Of a stretch of 64,000 nt of DNA, positions 9,480 to 19,136 are shown piece by piece. A program made the translations under genes and the position numbers. This DNA is from Methanococcoides sp052057775 (GTDB lineage Archaea > Halobacteriota > Methanosarcinia > Methanosarcinales > Methanosarcinaceae): NCBI RefSeq assembly GCF_052057775.1, contig NZ_CP195121.1, positions 248,001-312,000 of the forward strand. Direction: 5' to 3'. Numbering within the stretch: the stretch's first letter is position 1; each line of letters starts with the position of its first letter. Under the pieces are notes generated by a model. That model ran no database searches. It was not told the DNA's origin and saw only the letters and a list, made by a program, of their open reading frames with translations.

Positions 9480-11867
9480 TCAGATCATGTCGCCGGATGA
9501 GTAGCGCTTACGGTCTTCCAGCTCCTGCCTCTTTGCAGCATTCCATCCGCCTACGGCCTGGATGTATCCGGTTACCCTTGAAAGTTGCTCAACGTGATCT
9601 GAACCACAGTTCTCGCAGGCATCTTTCAGACCTGACATCATGTGGAAATCATCCATACAGACGGTCATGTCCTTGGTGAATGCAAAGTATCCAACCTGGG
9701 TGTTCCTTGCAAGGTTCATTGCGAACTCTTTCAGGCCCTTTGCATCAGGTGAACCCTCGCCCATCCATATGTGCATGATATCCCCACCGTCAACGATAGG
9801 GAAAAACACATGCTCGATGTTGATCCTGTCTATCAGGGAGATATCTGCTCCAGGAGGCACATGAGTTCCATTGGTATAGTAGACCGGCAGGTCGTGTGTG
9901 TTCTTTATACCCTCAACTGCGGCCTTTACATCTCCTTTTACAACTGAGAGGACCTTTTCGCGATACTCCTCATGCAGCATATCGGAAACTGCGAACCTCT
10001 GACCGGTGGTCTCTGCAGGTGTCCTTGCAAGAGCTATTTCCATACCATATTTCTTTGAAAGCTCCCTTCCATACATCTCCATCTCGGTCATGGCACGGAT
10101 AGCAACCTTGAAAGCCGCCTTTGACTCATGCATCTGTGCCCCGGTGTGGTACTGGACCATCTCATTGAGACCCACGACACCGATGGTGAACACAAGGGAA
10201 TCGATATCAACTGCAATTGCACCTTTCTTACCGGTAATCGGGTCCTTTGGCTGCTGTGTTGCAAATGGCATCCTTCCATTCTCGATGATAGGTGTCATCC
10301 ATTTGACCTTGGTACGGAATACATCCATTGCCTCGTCCATAAGATGCTTCAGGTGAGCGAACAGTTTCTGATCATCACCATATGCCTCATATGCAGCTCT
10401 TGGACAGTTCAGAGAGACTACCTGCCAGGAACCCATGGAGAAGTGTTTTCCATCCCTGAAGTACATCTTGTCCTCGAACTCTGCATCCTCTTCAGGAGTT
10501 GCTGAGAACTGGTATGCACAGCACTGGTAACAGGATATTCCTTCTCCTGCCCCCCTGTATTCAGGAAGCTGGTTGTCAAAGTAGGGGGTTCCGTATTTAG
10601 CGGTCAGTTCAAATGTAAGGTCGTAAAGTTCATCATATGTTGGAAGGTCCGGATGTGCACGATTGAACATCTCGTCCTCCACCATGAAATCAGGCTCAAT
10701 TGAGATCTCCGGCTTCGGGAAGTTGAATGGCTTGCCCCAGTAGTCACCTTCAAGCATGACGTTCATGAGTGCCTGGAATCCCAGTCTTACCTCACGCTCA
10801 TAGTCACCATAGACACGTCTGTCAGTACCGTTGGTACCGTCCCAGATACGTCCCCTGTACACTACAGGTATATCTTTCCACATCTTCGGGACACCGGGTG
10901 AGAGCTGTACTGAGGAGAACACGAGCTGGCCACCACGGGCAACCATCATCTGTGTCATCTCATAGACGAACATCTGCATGAGCTGCTCGATCTCCTTGTA
11001 GGGCTTGCCTTCGAAATATGGTGCACAGAAGGTCAGGAAGTTGTAGAATCCCTGTCCGCCTGCAAAGTTGGTCTGGGCGCTCCCAAGGGCCTTGACCGCG
11101 TGCAGCATGGCAACCTCTGCTTTCATAGCAGGACCTGCAACGCTTGCCTTTGCGCCTGAACCATCGGGCATAAGTCCGTAGTAGAAGAAATACCTCAGGT
11201 CCCAGTCCTGGCAGAAAGCACGGGTACCGAAGTACTCAAGGTCATGAATGTGAAGATCACCGTTGAGGTGAAGATCTGCCACCTTTGGAGGTAGTAGCAG
11301 AAGGTACTGTTCCTTGGAGATCTTGTCAGCTTTCTTCTTGTGGGAGGTCTCGGCATTCTCCTGGAGGTTGGCGTTCTCGTTGGCCTCGAATCCTGAACCC
11401 TGGTCGATCTCACATGCATCGAAAACAGGGGAACCTACCCTTGTGGAGACATTACGCCATTCAAGATGTCCGCGCTCCAGAAGGATCATATTGACCAGTT
11501 CCCTGATAAGCGGACCTGAAAGGAACTTGATGTTCATACTGCGAATACGTTTCTCTGTCTCCCTCGCAATATCGTGGGCTTCCTCCTTTGTGATGGAATC
11601 GATACCATGGTACCACTCGCTCAGTGCAGTTTCCTTGAGCAGCTGGTTCACCACGATGTTGCGGTCCCAGTTGACCATGTGCCCATCGGTCGTCCTGACC
11701 TTTGGCATTGTTGAGATCAGCTGACCGTCAAGTGTCTGCTGCATGGACTGTGGTTCGGTGAGAGGCATCAGTTCAGCTTCCAGCTTGCCTGTATCCTGTG
11801 TCTTTTCTTTTGCGCCCGCTTCCAGCTCCCCTTCAGGATCATCGATCAGCTTTGTATTAGATGTCAA
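9480..11867 (-). CDS. nrdD: Anaerobic ribonucleoside-triphosphate reductase
   Basis: Class III ribonucleotide reductase that makes dNTPs without oxygen, 795 aa. An ATP-cone regulatory domain occupies about residues 55-145 (VRTTDGHMVNWDRN). The catalytic barrel follows, with GSAQTNFAGGQGFYN and SCYQCCAYQFS. The C-terminal zinc-type Cys pair CENC precedes the glycyl-radical loop RVTGY with Gly767. The apparent start is TTG at 11867 with AAGGTGAT upstream; no ATG is well placed. It follows the glutaredoxin-like gene by 10 bp and precedes nrdG by 22 bp, giving a three-gene dNTP operon. Confidence 0.94.
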   Translation of the reverse strand: MTSNTKLIDDPEGELEAGAKEKTQDTGKLEAELMPLTEPQSMQQTLDGQLISTMPKVRTTDGHMVNWDRNIVVNQLLKETALSEWYHGIDSITKEEAHDIARETEKRIRSMNIKFLSGPLIRELVNMILLERGHLEWRNVSTRVGSPVFDACEIDQGSGFEANENANLQENAETSHKKKADKISKEQYLLLLPPKVADLHLNGDLHIHDLEYFGTRAFCQDWDLRYFFYYGLMPDGSGAKASVAGPAMKAEVAMLHAVKALGSAQTNFAGGQGFYNFLTFCAPYFEGKPYKEIEQLMQMFVYEMTQMMVARGGQLVFSSVQLSPGVPKMWKDIPVVYRGRIWDGTNGTDRRVYGDYEREVRLGFQALMNVMLEGDYWGKPFNFPKPEISIEPDFMVEDEMFNRAHPDLPTYDELYDLTFELTAKYGTPYFDNQLPEYRGAGEGISCYQCCAYQFSATPEEDAEFEDKMYFRDGKHFSMGSWQVVSLNCPRAAYEAYGDDQKLFAHLKHLMDEAMDVFRTKVKWMTPIIENGRMPFATQQPKDPITGKKGAIAVDIDSLVFTIGVVGLNEMVQYHTGAQMHESKAAFKVAIRAMTEMEMYGRELSKKYGMEIALARTPAETTGQRFAVSDMLHEEYREKVLSVVKGDVKAAVEGIKNTHDLPVYYTNGTHVPPGADISLIDRINIEHVFFPIVDGGDIMHIWMGEGSPDAKGLKEFAMNLARNTQVGYFAFTKDMTVCMDDFHMMSGLKDACENCGSDHVEQLSRVTGYIQAVGGWNAAKRQELEDRKRYSSGDMI

Positions 11868-11877
11868 ATGATCACCT

Positions 11878-12129
11878 TCATAATATGTCCTTCAATGAAT
11901 CGAGGTTCACACCCTCACTGTTGAATAGTTCATCATATGTCAGGAAGTCATCATCTATCTGTAACACCGGAGCTGTAACAGTGAATACTCCGTTGACACG
12001 CAACTCTGTCAATGACTCAGGAGTTGACATGTCAGCCTCAGTGAAAGCAACATCGTTCTCTTTTAATACCTTCTTCAGCTGCACACATTTCGGGCATGTT
12101 TCCGTTGTATAGATAATAACACCAGGCAT
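11878..12129 (-). CDS. Glutaredoxin/NrdH-like redoxin
   Basis: Small thioredoxin-fold protein (83 aa) with a redox-active CPKC motif at the N-terminal end of the first helix (YTTETCPKC). I chose ATG 12129 because homologous redoxins begin a few residues before the first strand; an upstream start at 12174 would add 15 unlikely residues. It is the first gene of the operon with nrdD and nrdG, so it is probably the electron donor to the reductase (family knowledge plus context). Confidence 0.85.
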   Translation of the reverse strand: MPGVIIYTTETCPKCVQLKKVLKENDVAFTEADMSTPESLTELRVNGVFTVTAPVLQIDDDFLTYDELFNSEGVNLDSLKDIL

Positions 12130-12304
12130 AGTTCTTCCATCCGTTTGATCTTTAAACATAAGCAAGAGACCCACCGCACAAATCCCCTCAGCGACCGAAT
12201 GATGATAATCGAATTCAGACGACCCTGTATAATGCGAGAAAGACCTCTATACGAGTAAACCAATAGTATGGAGTTCGGGGTTAATAATGGTTTTTACACC
12301 TACA

Positions 12305-12402
12305 ATTGGTTACCAATAAAACGAATATGGTAACAAACATGATAACATAAAGACCGATTAATCATTATCATAATGAGATAACTATTACCACATTAGTTAC
12401 CA
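12305..12402. promoter_or_regulatory. Repeated GGTAAC-type sites between nrdH and radB (possible operator)
   Basis: The 390-bp gap between nrdH (minus) and radB (plus) holds no gene. Within it are ATTGGT-T-ACCAAT (12305-12317), TGGTAACA (12328-12335) and TAGTTACCA (12394-12402), all variants of TGGTTACCA/TGGTAACCA, in an AT-rich stretch where both promoters should lie. They could be binding sites for a regulator of dNTP synthesis. Bacterial NrdR boxes differ in sequence. Confidence 0.4.
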
Positions 12403-12519
12403 TAGAGTCATCCATAAAAATTTTTAAAAATTGTCTGAAGAACAAAATCCCTTTTGCCAAAAGATGTATATCATAAATTCCATAATACCAGATACATCCC
12501 ACAAGCAGAGGTGTAGAAA

Positions 12520-13188
12520 ATAAACAAACAGTTAGCTTCAGGCTGCCAGCCCATAGACGAACTTCTGGGAGGCGGATTCGAATCAGGAGTGGTCACCCAG
12601 ATATTCGGAGAAGCGGGCAGCGGAAAAACGAACATCTGCCTCCAGCTTGCTGTTGAATGTGTGAAGAAAGGGAAGAAAGCGATCTTCATCGACACAGAAG
12701 GCATATCCGCCGACAGGTTCAGGCAGATAGCCGGAGAGAATGCCAAAGAGATCGCACAGGATATAATAATCTTCGAGCCACATACATTCGAAGAACAATA
12801 TTCTGCAGTAAGGGAAACCGAAAAGATAAGCACAGAGAACGTCGGCCTTATCGTACTTGATTCTGCTACAGCATACTACCGTTTCGAGCTTGACGATGAC
12901 GATTCAAGCATCAGGACAAGAAGAGAACTTTCGAACCAGATCGGATTCCTTCACAGCCTTGCACGCAAGAGAGGGATAGTAGTGGTGATAACCAACCAGG
13001 TCTACTCAGACATTACATCCAATACGCTAAAACCCATAGGTGGAAGCGGACTTGAGCACATATCCAAAACGATCGTCCAGCTTGAAAGAACAGGTACAGG
13101 AAGCCGCCGTGCAAAGCTATGGAAACACCGCTCCAGACCAGAAGGTGCCACCTGCGAGTTCACAATTACCGCAGATGGCGTAAGGTAA
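12520..13188 (+). CDS. radB: DNA repair and recombination protein RadB (apparent AUA start)
   Basis: RecA/Rad51-family ATPase paralog of archaea that helps RadA in recombination. Walker A is GEAGSGKT and Walker B is GLIVLDS; 222 aa from 12520 is normal. The first standard start codon in frame with no stop after it (GTG 12589) would remove SGCQPIDELLGGGFESG, which all RadB proteins have. Upstream the frame reads GTG (12511), TAG (12514), AAA, ATA (12520). GAGGTG (12508-12513) lies six bases before ATA, a typical Shine-Dalgarno spacing, so AUA is the best start. GTG-UAG with Pyl at position 2 is the alternative. Confidence 0.88.
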   Translation: MNKQLASGCQPIDELLGGGFESGVVTQIFGEAGSGKTNICLQLAVECVKKGKKAIFIDTEGISADRFRQIAGENAKEIAQDIIIFEPHTFEEQYSAVRETEKISTENVGLIVLDSATAYYRFELDDDDSSIRTRRELSNQIGFLHSLARKRGIVVVITNQVYSDITSNTLKPIGGSGLEHISKTIVQLERTGTGSRRAKLWKHRSRPEGATCEFTITADGVR

Positions 13189-13273
13189 TCTTCTTTGCGA
13201 AATTACACATCATTGCATAACACGTATTGTCACATACACAAAACATGCACCATGCATGAACTTTTTCATATTA

Positions 13274-14026
13274 TTACAGTCTTGCAATGGTAATATAACC
13301 GGTATGACCCACTCTGGAAGTTGAAGGACGGGTCCCGCGATCTGAGAAAGACATGGCACGTTCGATGCACTCAATTGTCCTTACCTCGAAGAAACCTGCC
13401 TCATCGATCGCTTTCCTTATCTGGCCGGTCTGCTCAAGGAACGGAGAATACGTCACAAGGAACCCCCCGGGAGTAAGTATGGAAGGAACATGCGGAACCA
13501 CCGAAGGCGTATCCATTGTATCAAGTACCACCGCATTGAACTTCTCGTCAAGCTCCTGTATCTCATCAACGATGTTACCACAGCGGACCTCTACGTTCTC
13601 CAGGCCTGCACGACGGATGTTCTCACGAGCCACATCAACGAAATCTTCCCGGATCTCAAAACTGAGGACCCTCTTTGCAATGGAACCAAGATACATGGCA
13701 AGGATACCTGACCCTGTACCCGCATCAAGCACAGCGTCATTCTTGTTGATGCCCGTATAGCCCAGTATCATTCCGATATCCTTGGGCATGATAGGTGCAC
13801 CGGTGCGCTTTGCATGCCTGAAGAAATCCGGCATCCTTGGAAGCTGGATAACGAACTCCTGACCCATGTGGGAGATCACTTTGTCCCCGGGTTCCTTATC
13901 CAGAAGTTCTGACATCTCGATCATACCAAAGTCAGTGTGGAACCTGTCATCAGATACTGATGTAATGAATTCCCTGATCTTTCCTCTGTGGCTGGTCTTT
14001 AACAGCACTACTTCACCTAACTTCAT
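13274..14026 (-). CDS. trmI: tRNA (adenine-N1) methyltransferase, TrmI type
   Basis: SAM-dependent enzyme methylating N1 of adenine 57/58 in the tRNA T-loop, 250 aa. An N-terminal small beta-barrel domain (about residues 1-65) precedes a Rossmann methyltransferase with DAGTGSGILAMYLG (motif I, about 101) and VVLDTMDTPS (about 165), features of TrmI. The ATG overlaps the end of the HD-domain gene by four bases (ATGA), so the two are co-translated. Confidence 0.9.
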   Translation of the reverse strand: MKLGEVVLLKTSHRGKIREFITSVSDDRFHTDFGMIEMSELLDKEPGDKVISHMGQEFVIQLPRMPDFFRHAKRTGAPIMPKDIGMILGYTGINKNDAVLDAGTGSGILAMYLGSIAKRVLSFEIREDFVDVARENIRRAGLENVEVRCGNIVDEIQELDEKFNAVVLDTMDTPSVVPHVPSILTPGGFLVTYSPFLEQTGQIRKAIDEAGFFEVRTIECIERAMSFSDRGTRPSTSRVGHTGYITIARL

Positions 14027-15873
14027 CTGTTTGCACCTGATGTTCCTTTTTTCCTGTCCCTTTGGTACCTTTCCAGGGGAATTGTAACAATATCGCGAGG
14101 TATTGAATGTTTGTTCATTGCAAGATGGTCGGTTATGATCCCGAACTCACGGCCATAGGAATCCACGATGGAGGCCGCATACTGCACACCAGCATCGGTG
14201 AACACATACTCATAACGCTGCCTGAAGCGCCCTTCCGTCTCAAAGTAGCGCAGGTCCTCGTCAACTATACCCATGGCAACCAGCAACTGGATGTCCTCAT
14301 AGACCTTGTTGCTGTATGGGAAACCGTATCTTGTGTGGAAATCATAGTCGAACAGGTATTTTAACCTGCTGTCCTCCCTGAAGAATGCCACATTGCGATA
14401 CAGCCAGGTAATGTTCCTGATGCGGGGTATCGAGATGTAACCGTCCTTTTCTTCCTCGAAAAGCCTGTGGACAGCATAGAGAAGAAGAATAAGACCTTCA
14501 ATAGGAAGGTACTGGTCACCTCTTATGAAGTTCAGCAACCTCGGGGAAAGATCGTCCACAATATCACGCATCTTTTTCTGTGCAGAAGCAAGCTCCGAAT
14601 CTATCAATGCATCTGGATGAGCAAATACTGTCAGTGACATCTGCCTGGATATGGCACGTACCAGGCCATTGGCAAGGGCAGATTCATCGTAAAAGAAGTT
14701 CTCATGCCCTCCTGCCATCACACGTGCACTTTTCGGAACACCAGTCGCAATGCTCAGGTCCACAAGTACATCACCGAATTCCTTCTCCAGACCATCCTCC
14801 AGCATCTTTGTTGCCACACCATTGTGTGCGATTGTGGAAAGGGCCATCCTCGTCCCGGGGAAGAGGGCCTTCTGGTTGAACCTTGCCACCGGAGAATATA
14901 TCGTACCGTTACGTATATCGTTCAACAGTTCCCTCGCAGCATCATCCCCGTTCCTGCTGATAAGGTCCAGAAGGTCAGCATCATTATATTCTGTGAAGAA
15001 AGCCTCAACCATTTCGGCTACCTTTTCATCCCCCATTTTATCCCTCAGACCAGACAGGGTGCTTTCCAGAGCATTCAGGAGCATGACCCTGACAGCCTGG
15101 GTGCGGGGGTGATGTATGATAGCGGTGTAATGATGGGAACGTGCAATAAGCATTGATTCTGCTGCCGCAAGGGTCAGTTCCTCATCGAAGCTTCCTCCAT
15201 CCGGATCACCCAGGACCACATCATCACCCCTTATGGAAAGGCACTGTATGATCTGGTCAAGGTCGATAAGCCCGAGGGATACACCAGTATGATATGAATC
15301 CCTGAGAAGGAAGTCGATCCTGTCCGCATCGATATCCCCGGACATCAGCTGTGAGAGATAGGGCTTTTCAACAGACGTATCGCCTGTTGCTATTTTAGAG
15401 ATCTCGGAAAAGAAGGCATACGGGTCATATCCAAGCTCATCACTTACAAACCTGGAAACAACAGAATTTCCGGGGAGAATTTCTGATACAATATACCTTG
15501 TGAAGGCCTCATGCCTAAGAAAACTTTTCCCGTTTACCTTCGGCCGGATTGCCGGATCCCTTTTGAGCACGCTTTCAACAGCATGCGAAAAAGCAGAGTG
15601 ACCTGCATCGTGAAGCAGGCCCGCTAGCCTGAGCTTCAGTATGGAATCATCATCAAGCTCAAGATAATTGCCTAAAAGGGAGGCAGTATGCATGGTTCCC
15701 ACACTGTGCTCGAAGCGCGTGTGATTGGCGCCTGGAAATACAACATCCGCAAGTCCCAGTTGCTGTATGCCGCGAAGTCTCTGGAACTGAGGAGTATCGA
15801 TCAGAAGCTGTTCAAGTTCTGAAAGTATTATCGTTCCGTGAACAGGGTCATGGACCACCCTTGGTTTTGTCAT
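14023..15873 (-). CDS. HD-superfamily phosphohydrolase (dGTPase-like)
   Basis: 616-aa metal-dependent phosphohydrolase. The HD motif is seen as GANHTRFEHSVGTMH (about residue 49), then LLHDAGHSAFSHA (about 89), the H...HD...D signature of the COG1078 family. Relatives include dNTP triphosphohydrolases; the substrate of the archaeal long form is not known. The C-terminal third (about 430-600) resembles a winged-helix-like region. It is translationally coupled to trmI by a four-base overlap. Confidence 0.82.
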   Translation of the reverse strand: MTKPRVVHDPVHGTIILSELEQLLIDTPQFQRLRGIQQLGLADVVFPGANHTRFEHSVGTMHTASLLGNYLELDDDSILKLRLAGLLHDAGHSAFSHAVESVLKRDPAIRPKVNGKSFLRHEAFTRYIVSEILPGNSVVSRFVSDELGYDPYAFFSEISKIATGDTSVEKPYLSQLMSGDIDADRIDFLLRDSYHTGVSLGLIDLDQIIQCLSIRGDDVVLGDPDGGSFDEELTLAAAESMLIARSHHYTAIIHHPRTQAVRVMLLNALESTLSGLRDKMGDEKVAEMVEAFFTEYNDADLLDLISRNGDDAARELLNDIRNGTIYSPVARFNQKALFPGTRMALSTIAHNGVATKMLEDGLEKEFGDVLVDLSIATGVPKSARVMAGGHENFFYDESALANGLVRAISRQMSLTVFAHPDALIDSELASAQKKMRDIVDDLSPRLLNFIRGDQYLPIEGLILLLYAVHRLFEEEKDGYISIPRIRNITWLYRNVAFFREDSRLKYLFDYDFHTRYGFPYSNKVYEDIQLLVAMGIVDEDLRYFETEGRFRQRYEYVFTDAGVQYAASIVDSYGREFGIITDHLAMNKHSIPRDIVTIPLERYQRDRKKGTSGANR

Positions 15874-16014
15874 CAGCTAGCAATATGAGAAGACACTATA
15901 TAAAAAGAATTTCAGGACAATGAAAAAATAGAACGTTCATCCGGAAGCTGAGAGTGGACCAAATTGAATACTTTTTTATGTGGAACTGTCATTAGAGGTC
16001 ATTAAGTGGTCCAT

Positions 16015-17034
16015 ATGAGAACAATAGACTGGAACGATGAATCCAAAAAGATCATACTGGTAGACCAGACGTACCTGCCAGGAGAACTCAAGATCATTGA
16101 ATGCGACAACCTTGCATCCATCTGCGAAGCTATAAGGTCCCTGAGGGTCAGGGGCGCCCCTGCGCTGGCAGCTGCTGGTGGTTTCGGGATGGCACTTGCA
16201 GTCAGCCTAAGCAGTGCCCCCTCCATGGAAATGCTGCTCAAGGACCTGAAGGTGGCTGCTGACACCCTCAAGGCAACAAGACCTACGGCTGTGAACCTTG
16301 CATGGGCCGTGAACAGGATATTGAAGGCCACCGAGGATGCCTATGACCTCGACAGTATCAAAGATATTGTGATATCTGAGGCTATCAGGATCGCAGACGA
16401 GGATGTGAAGATCAATAAATCTATCGGGAAACATGGACACAAGCTGCTTGAGGACGGCGACAGGGTCATGACACACTGCAATGCCGGCAGGATGGCATGT
16501 GTGGACTGGGGAACGGCACTTGGAGTCATCCGATCCGCAGTGGAGAAGGGAAAAGAGATAGAGGTCATCGCCTGTGAGACACGCCCCCTGAACCAGGGGG
16601 GAAGGATCACCACATGGGAACTCATGGAGGACAACATCCCCGTAACACTTATCACGGATTCCATGTCCGGCCATGTGATGAAGAAAGGCATGGTAGACAA
16701 GGTCATCGTAGGTGCAGACAGGATCACACAGGACGTTGTCTTCAACAAGATCGGAACATACACACACTCGGTTCTCGCAAGGGAGCATGAGATACCTTTC
16801 TTTGTTGCAGCACCGATATCCACCTTTGATCCTAATGGATGGGAAGAGACCGTAAAGATAGAAGAAAGGAATGCAGATGAGCTCCGGTATCTGGCCGGGC
16901 ATCAGATAGCACCTGCAAATGTAAAAGTCTACAACCCTGCATTCGATGCCACGCCGATGGAGAACATCACGGCCATCATTACTGAAAGAGGCATATTCCA
17001 GCCACCTTTCCTGCTGGATGAAGTAATAATGTGA
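16015..17034 (+). CDS. mtnA: S-methyl-5-thioribose-1-phosphate isomerase (aIF2B-like)
   Basis: Isomerizes methylthioribose-1-phosphate to the ribulose form in methionine salvage, 339 aa. Diagnostic segments: VRGAPALAAAGGFGMALA (about residue 46), THCNAGRMAC (catalytic Cys region, about 156) and CETRPLNQGGRITTWEL (about 190). THCNAG rather than a THCHS-type motif favours MtnA over ribose-1,5-bisphosphate isomerase, although both belong to the eIF2B superfamily. Start chosen at ATG 16015 (MRTIDW, the usual N-terminus) rather than GTG 16006. Confidence 0.86.
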   Translation: MRTIDWNDESKKIILVDQTYLPGELKIIECDNLASICEAIRSLRVRGAPALAAAGGFGMALAVSLSSAPSMEMLLKDLKVAADTLKATRPTAVNLAWAVNRILKATEDAYDLDSIKDIVISEAIRIADEDVKINKSIGKHGHKLLEDGDRVMTHCNAGRMACVDWGTALGVIRSAVEKGKEIEVIACETRPLNQGGRITTWELMEDNIPVTLITDSMSGHVMKKGMVDKVIVGADRITQDVVFNKIGTYTHSVLAREHEIPFFVAAPISTFDPNGWEETVKIEERNADELRYLAGHQIAPANVKVYNPAFDATPMENITAIITERGIFQPPFLLDEVIM

Positions 17035-17085
17035 TAACAATTGCATCCACAAAGCTTAAAAATCTGAAAGACTATCGGAGAGAAT

Positions 17086-17259
17086 ATGGCTAAACAAAAA
17101 TCTAGCGGAAGCGGACTTATGTCATCCGCAGGTCTTATGAGATACTATGATGCGGATAAAAGAGCAGTTCACGTGCAGCCAAAGACGGTTATGGTCTTCG
17201 GTGCAGTCTGTGGGATAGTCATTCTTGCATTAAGCGCAGGTTTTGGCCTCTGGCCATAA
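17086..17259 (+). CDS. Preprotein translocase subunit Sec61-beta (SecG)
   Basis: 57-residue tail-anchored subunit of the SecYEG/Sec61 channel. A polar N-terminus rich in Ser/Gly (SSGSGLMSSAGLMRYYD) precedes one transmembrane helix (about residues 34-53), the standard archaeal layout. ATCGGAGAGAAT lies before the ATG. It is convergent with SRP19, another protein-export gene. Confidence 0.92.
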   Translation: MAKQKSSGSGLMSSAGLMRYYDADKRAVHVQPKTVMVFGAVCGIVILALSAGFGLWP

Positions 17260-17388
17260 CCTGATTTGAACATTTATAATCCCGGACCCTTTTTCTGAAG
17301 CGACTGCAGTCCTTATCGGGCAGGCATTCATTATCTAAAAGAAACAGATATTTCAAAATGAGATAAGTGAGGGACATAGCTTATGCTA

Positions 17389-17676
17389 TCATCCGCCACG
17401 TGCTTCTTTGATCGCTTTTGCTATCTTTCTCGCAACCGCGGTCTTTGGCTCTTCATTATCCACAAGGATACGACCGCTTGCTTCCCACCATGAACGTGGG
17501 TATTTCTTATCAGCTTCCACTTCAGGATGCAGGTTCAGCTTCTCAGCAGCTATTGAGATCTCCCTTAGCTCCGGCTTCTCCACAGAACTTTTCCTGGAGA
17601 TGATCCTGCCATCTTTTCGGGACCTGGACCTGTCCAGGTTTGCCGGCCAGATAACCAGTTTCCCTTTGTCGCGCAT
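17389..17676 (-). CDS. Signal recognition particle 19 kDa protein
   Basis: Binds 7S RNA and helps SRP54 assembly for co-translational targeting. The 95-aa form begins MRDKGKLVIWPANLD, the family N-terminus, and contains GRIISRK (RNA contact) and YPRSWWEASGRILV. Upstream in-frame ATGs at 17703, 17682 and 17679 exist. A TATA-like TTTAAATTATA covers the first of them, which favours an internal start and perhaps a leaderless message. Confidence 0.9.
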   Translation of the reverse strand: MRDKGKLVIWPANLDRSRSRKDGRIISRKSSVEKPELREISIAAEKLNLHPEVEADKKYPRSWWEASGRILVDNEEPKTAVARKIAKAIKEARGG

Positions 17677-17792
17677 CATCATGGGGCATAGATTGGAACT
17701 CATATAATTTAAACTTGGTCAAATGTCATACCTCAAAAACATAAAATAGTGTCAGAACCCATATGCAATCAATTCTAAAGAGGAGATATCAA

Positions 17793-19136
17793 ATGGCTTT
17801 TTTTGGTACAAACGGAGTAAGGGGCATTGCCAATGAATACATCACACCACAGCTTGCAATAGATGTCGCAAAAAGCCTCGGAACCTACATGGGTTCAAAG
17901 GGGATCATTGCTATCGGACGTGATACAAGGATCTCCGGGGAAATGCTGAAATCTGCAGCGATCGCAGGAGCACTTTCCACAGGAGTGACCGTTATAGACA
18001 TCGGTACTGCACCGATACCTGCAATACAGTACTATGTAAGGGACCATGCTGACGCAGGCATCGGCATTACTGCCTCCCACAACCCAAGAGAGTACAACGG
18101 AATTAAACTGGTTGCAGGGGACGGAAGTGAGTTCTCACGAGAGGGAGAGAAGGTCGTAGAGGGCATATACATGTCAAAGGAGTTCTCCACTGCAAGCTGG
18201 GAGAGGACAGGCAATTTCTACAAGGACAACAACGCCAACGAGTACTATATCAACGGCATCATCAATTCAGTGAATGCTGATAATATACGGGAAAAGAAGT
18301 TCAAGGTGGTTGTTGATACCGGCTGTGGCGCAGGTTCGCTCACACTGCCATTCCTGCTCAGGAGACTTGGTTGCGAGGTCATAACACTCAATGCACAGAT
18401 TGACGGAACATTCCCATGGAGGAACCCCGAGCCGACACCTGATGTCCTGACAGAGCTTGCAGACATCGTGAAAAGCAGGGGTGCAGACCTTGGTGTGGCA
18501 CAGGACGGCGATGCTGACAGGGCTGTGTTCTTTGACGAGAACGGCGACTTCATCGACGAGGACGTGCTCCTTGCAATGATGGCAAAATACATCCTTGAAA
18601 ATAACAAGGGACCTATCGTAACACCCGTAAGCTCTTCCCAGCGTATGCTGGACGTTGCTGAAGAAGCAGAGGTCGAACTCCACTGGACCGCCGTCGGTTC
18701 TATCAATGTGGCAAGAAAGATGATGGAAACAGGTGCGGTATTCGGAGGAGAGGGCAATGGAGGACTTATATTCCCTGAGCATCAGTACTGCCGTGACGGC
18801 GCCATGGCATGTGCAAAACTGCTTGAGATCATGGCATCAGGTAAAAAGCTGTCATCCCTTGTGAAAAGCGTTCCCGAATATTTCAATTCAAAGACAAAGG
18901 TCCACTGTAGCACTCTTAATGAGACCATGGAGAGCATAAAGGAACATGTCATGGACGGGGAGCATGAGGTGGATACCACCGATGGCGTCAAGATCTGGCA
19001 CGAGGATGGCTGGCTGCTCATAAGACCATCAGGAACAGAACCAATAATCCGCATATTCGCAGAAACGAAGACAGAAAAAAGAGCTGTACAGCTCATGAAC
19101 GAAGGTGTGGAACTGGTAGAAAGATTCAGGGCCTGA
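17793..19136 (+). CDS. glmM: Phosphoglucosamine mutase / phosphohexomutase
   Basis: Interconverts hexosamine 6- and 1-phosphates, feeding UDP-GlcNAc for glycans and glycoproteins; 447 aa. The active-site phosphoserine is in GITASHNPREYNG (about residue 92), the Mg loop is DGDADR (about 234), and the C-terminal phosphate-binding loop is RPSGTEP (about 412). Start ATG 17793 (MAFFGTNGVRG) has GGAGATATCAA upstream; the longer ATG 17763 lacks support. Archaeal family members may also act on glucose or mannose phosphates. Confidence 0.88.
   Translation: MAFFGTNGVRGIANEYITPQLAIDVAKSLGTYMGSKGIIAIGRDTRISGEMLKSAAIAGALSTGVTVIDIGTAPIPAIQYYVRDHADAGIGITASHNPREYNGIKLVAGDGSEFSREGEKVVEGIYMSKEFSTASWERTGNFYKDNNANEYYINGIINSVNADNIREKKFKVVVDTGCGAGSLTLPFLLRRLGCEVITLNAQIDGTFPWRNPEPTPDVLTELADIVKSRGADLGVAQDGDADRAVFFDENGDFIDEDVLLAMMAKYILENNKGPIVTPVSSSQRMLDVAEEAEVELHWTAVGSINVARKMMETGAVFGGEGNGGLIFPEHQYCRDGAMACAKLLEIMASGKKLSSLVKSVPEYFNSKTKVHCSTLNETMESIKEHVMDGEHEVDTTDGVKIWHEDGWLLIRPSGTEPIIRIFAETKTEKRAVQLMNEGVELVERFRA

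Noticed and set aside
12511..12516. GTG-TAG as the certain radB start with Pyl at position 2
   Set aside because: GAGGTG itself is the best Shine-Dalgarno match, so AUA at 12520 fits better; kept only as an alternative.
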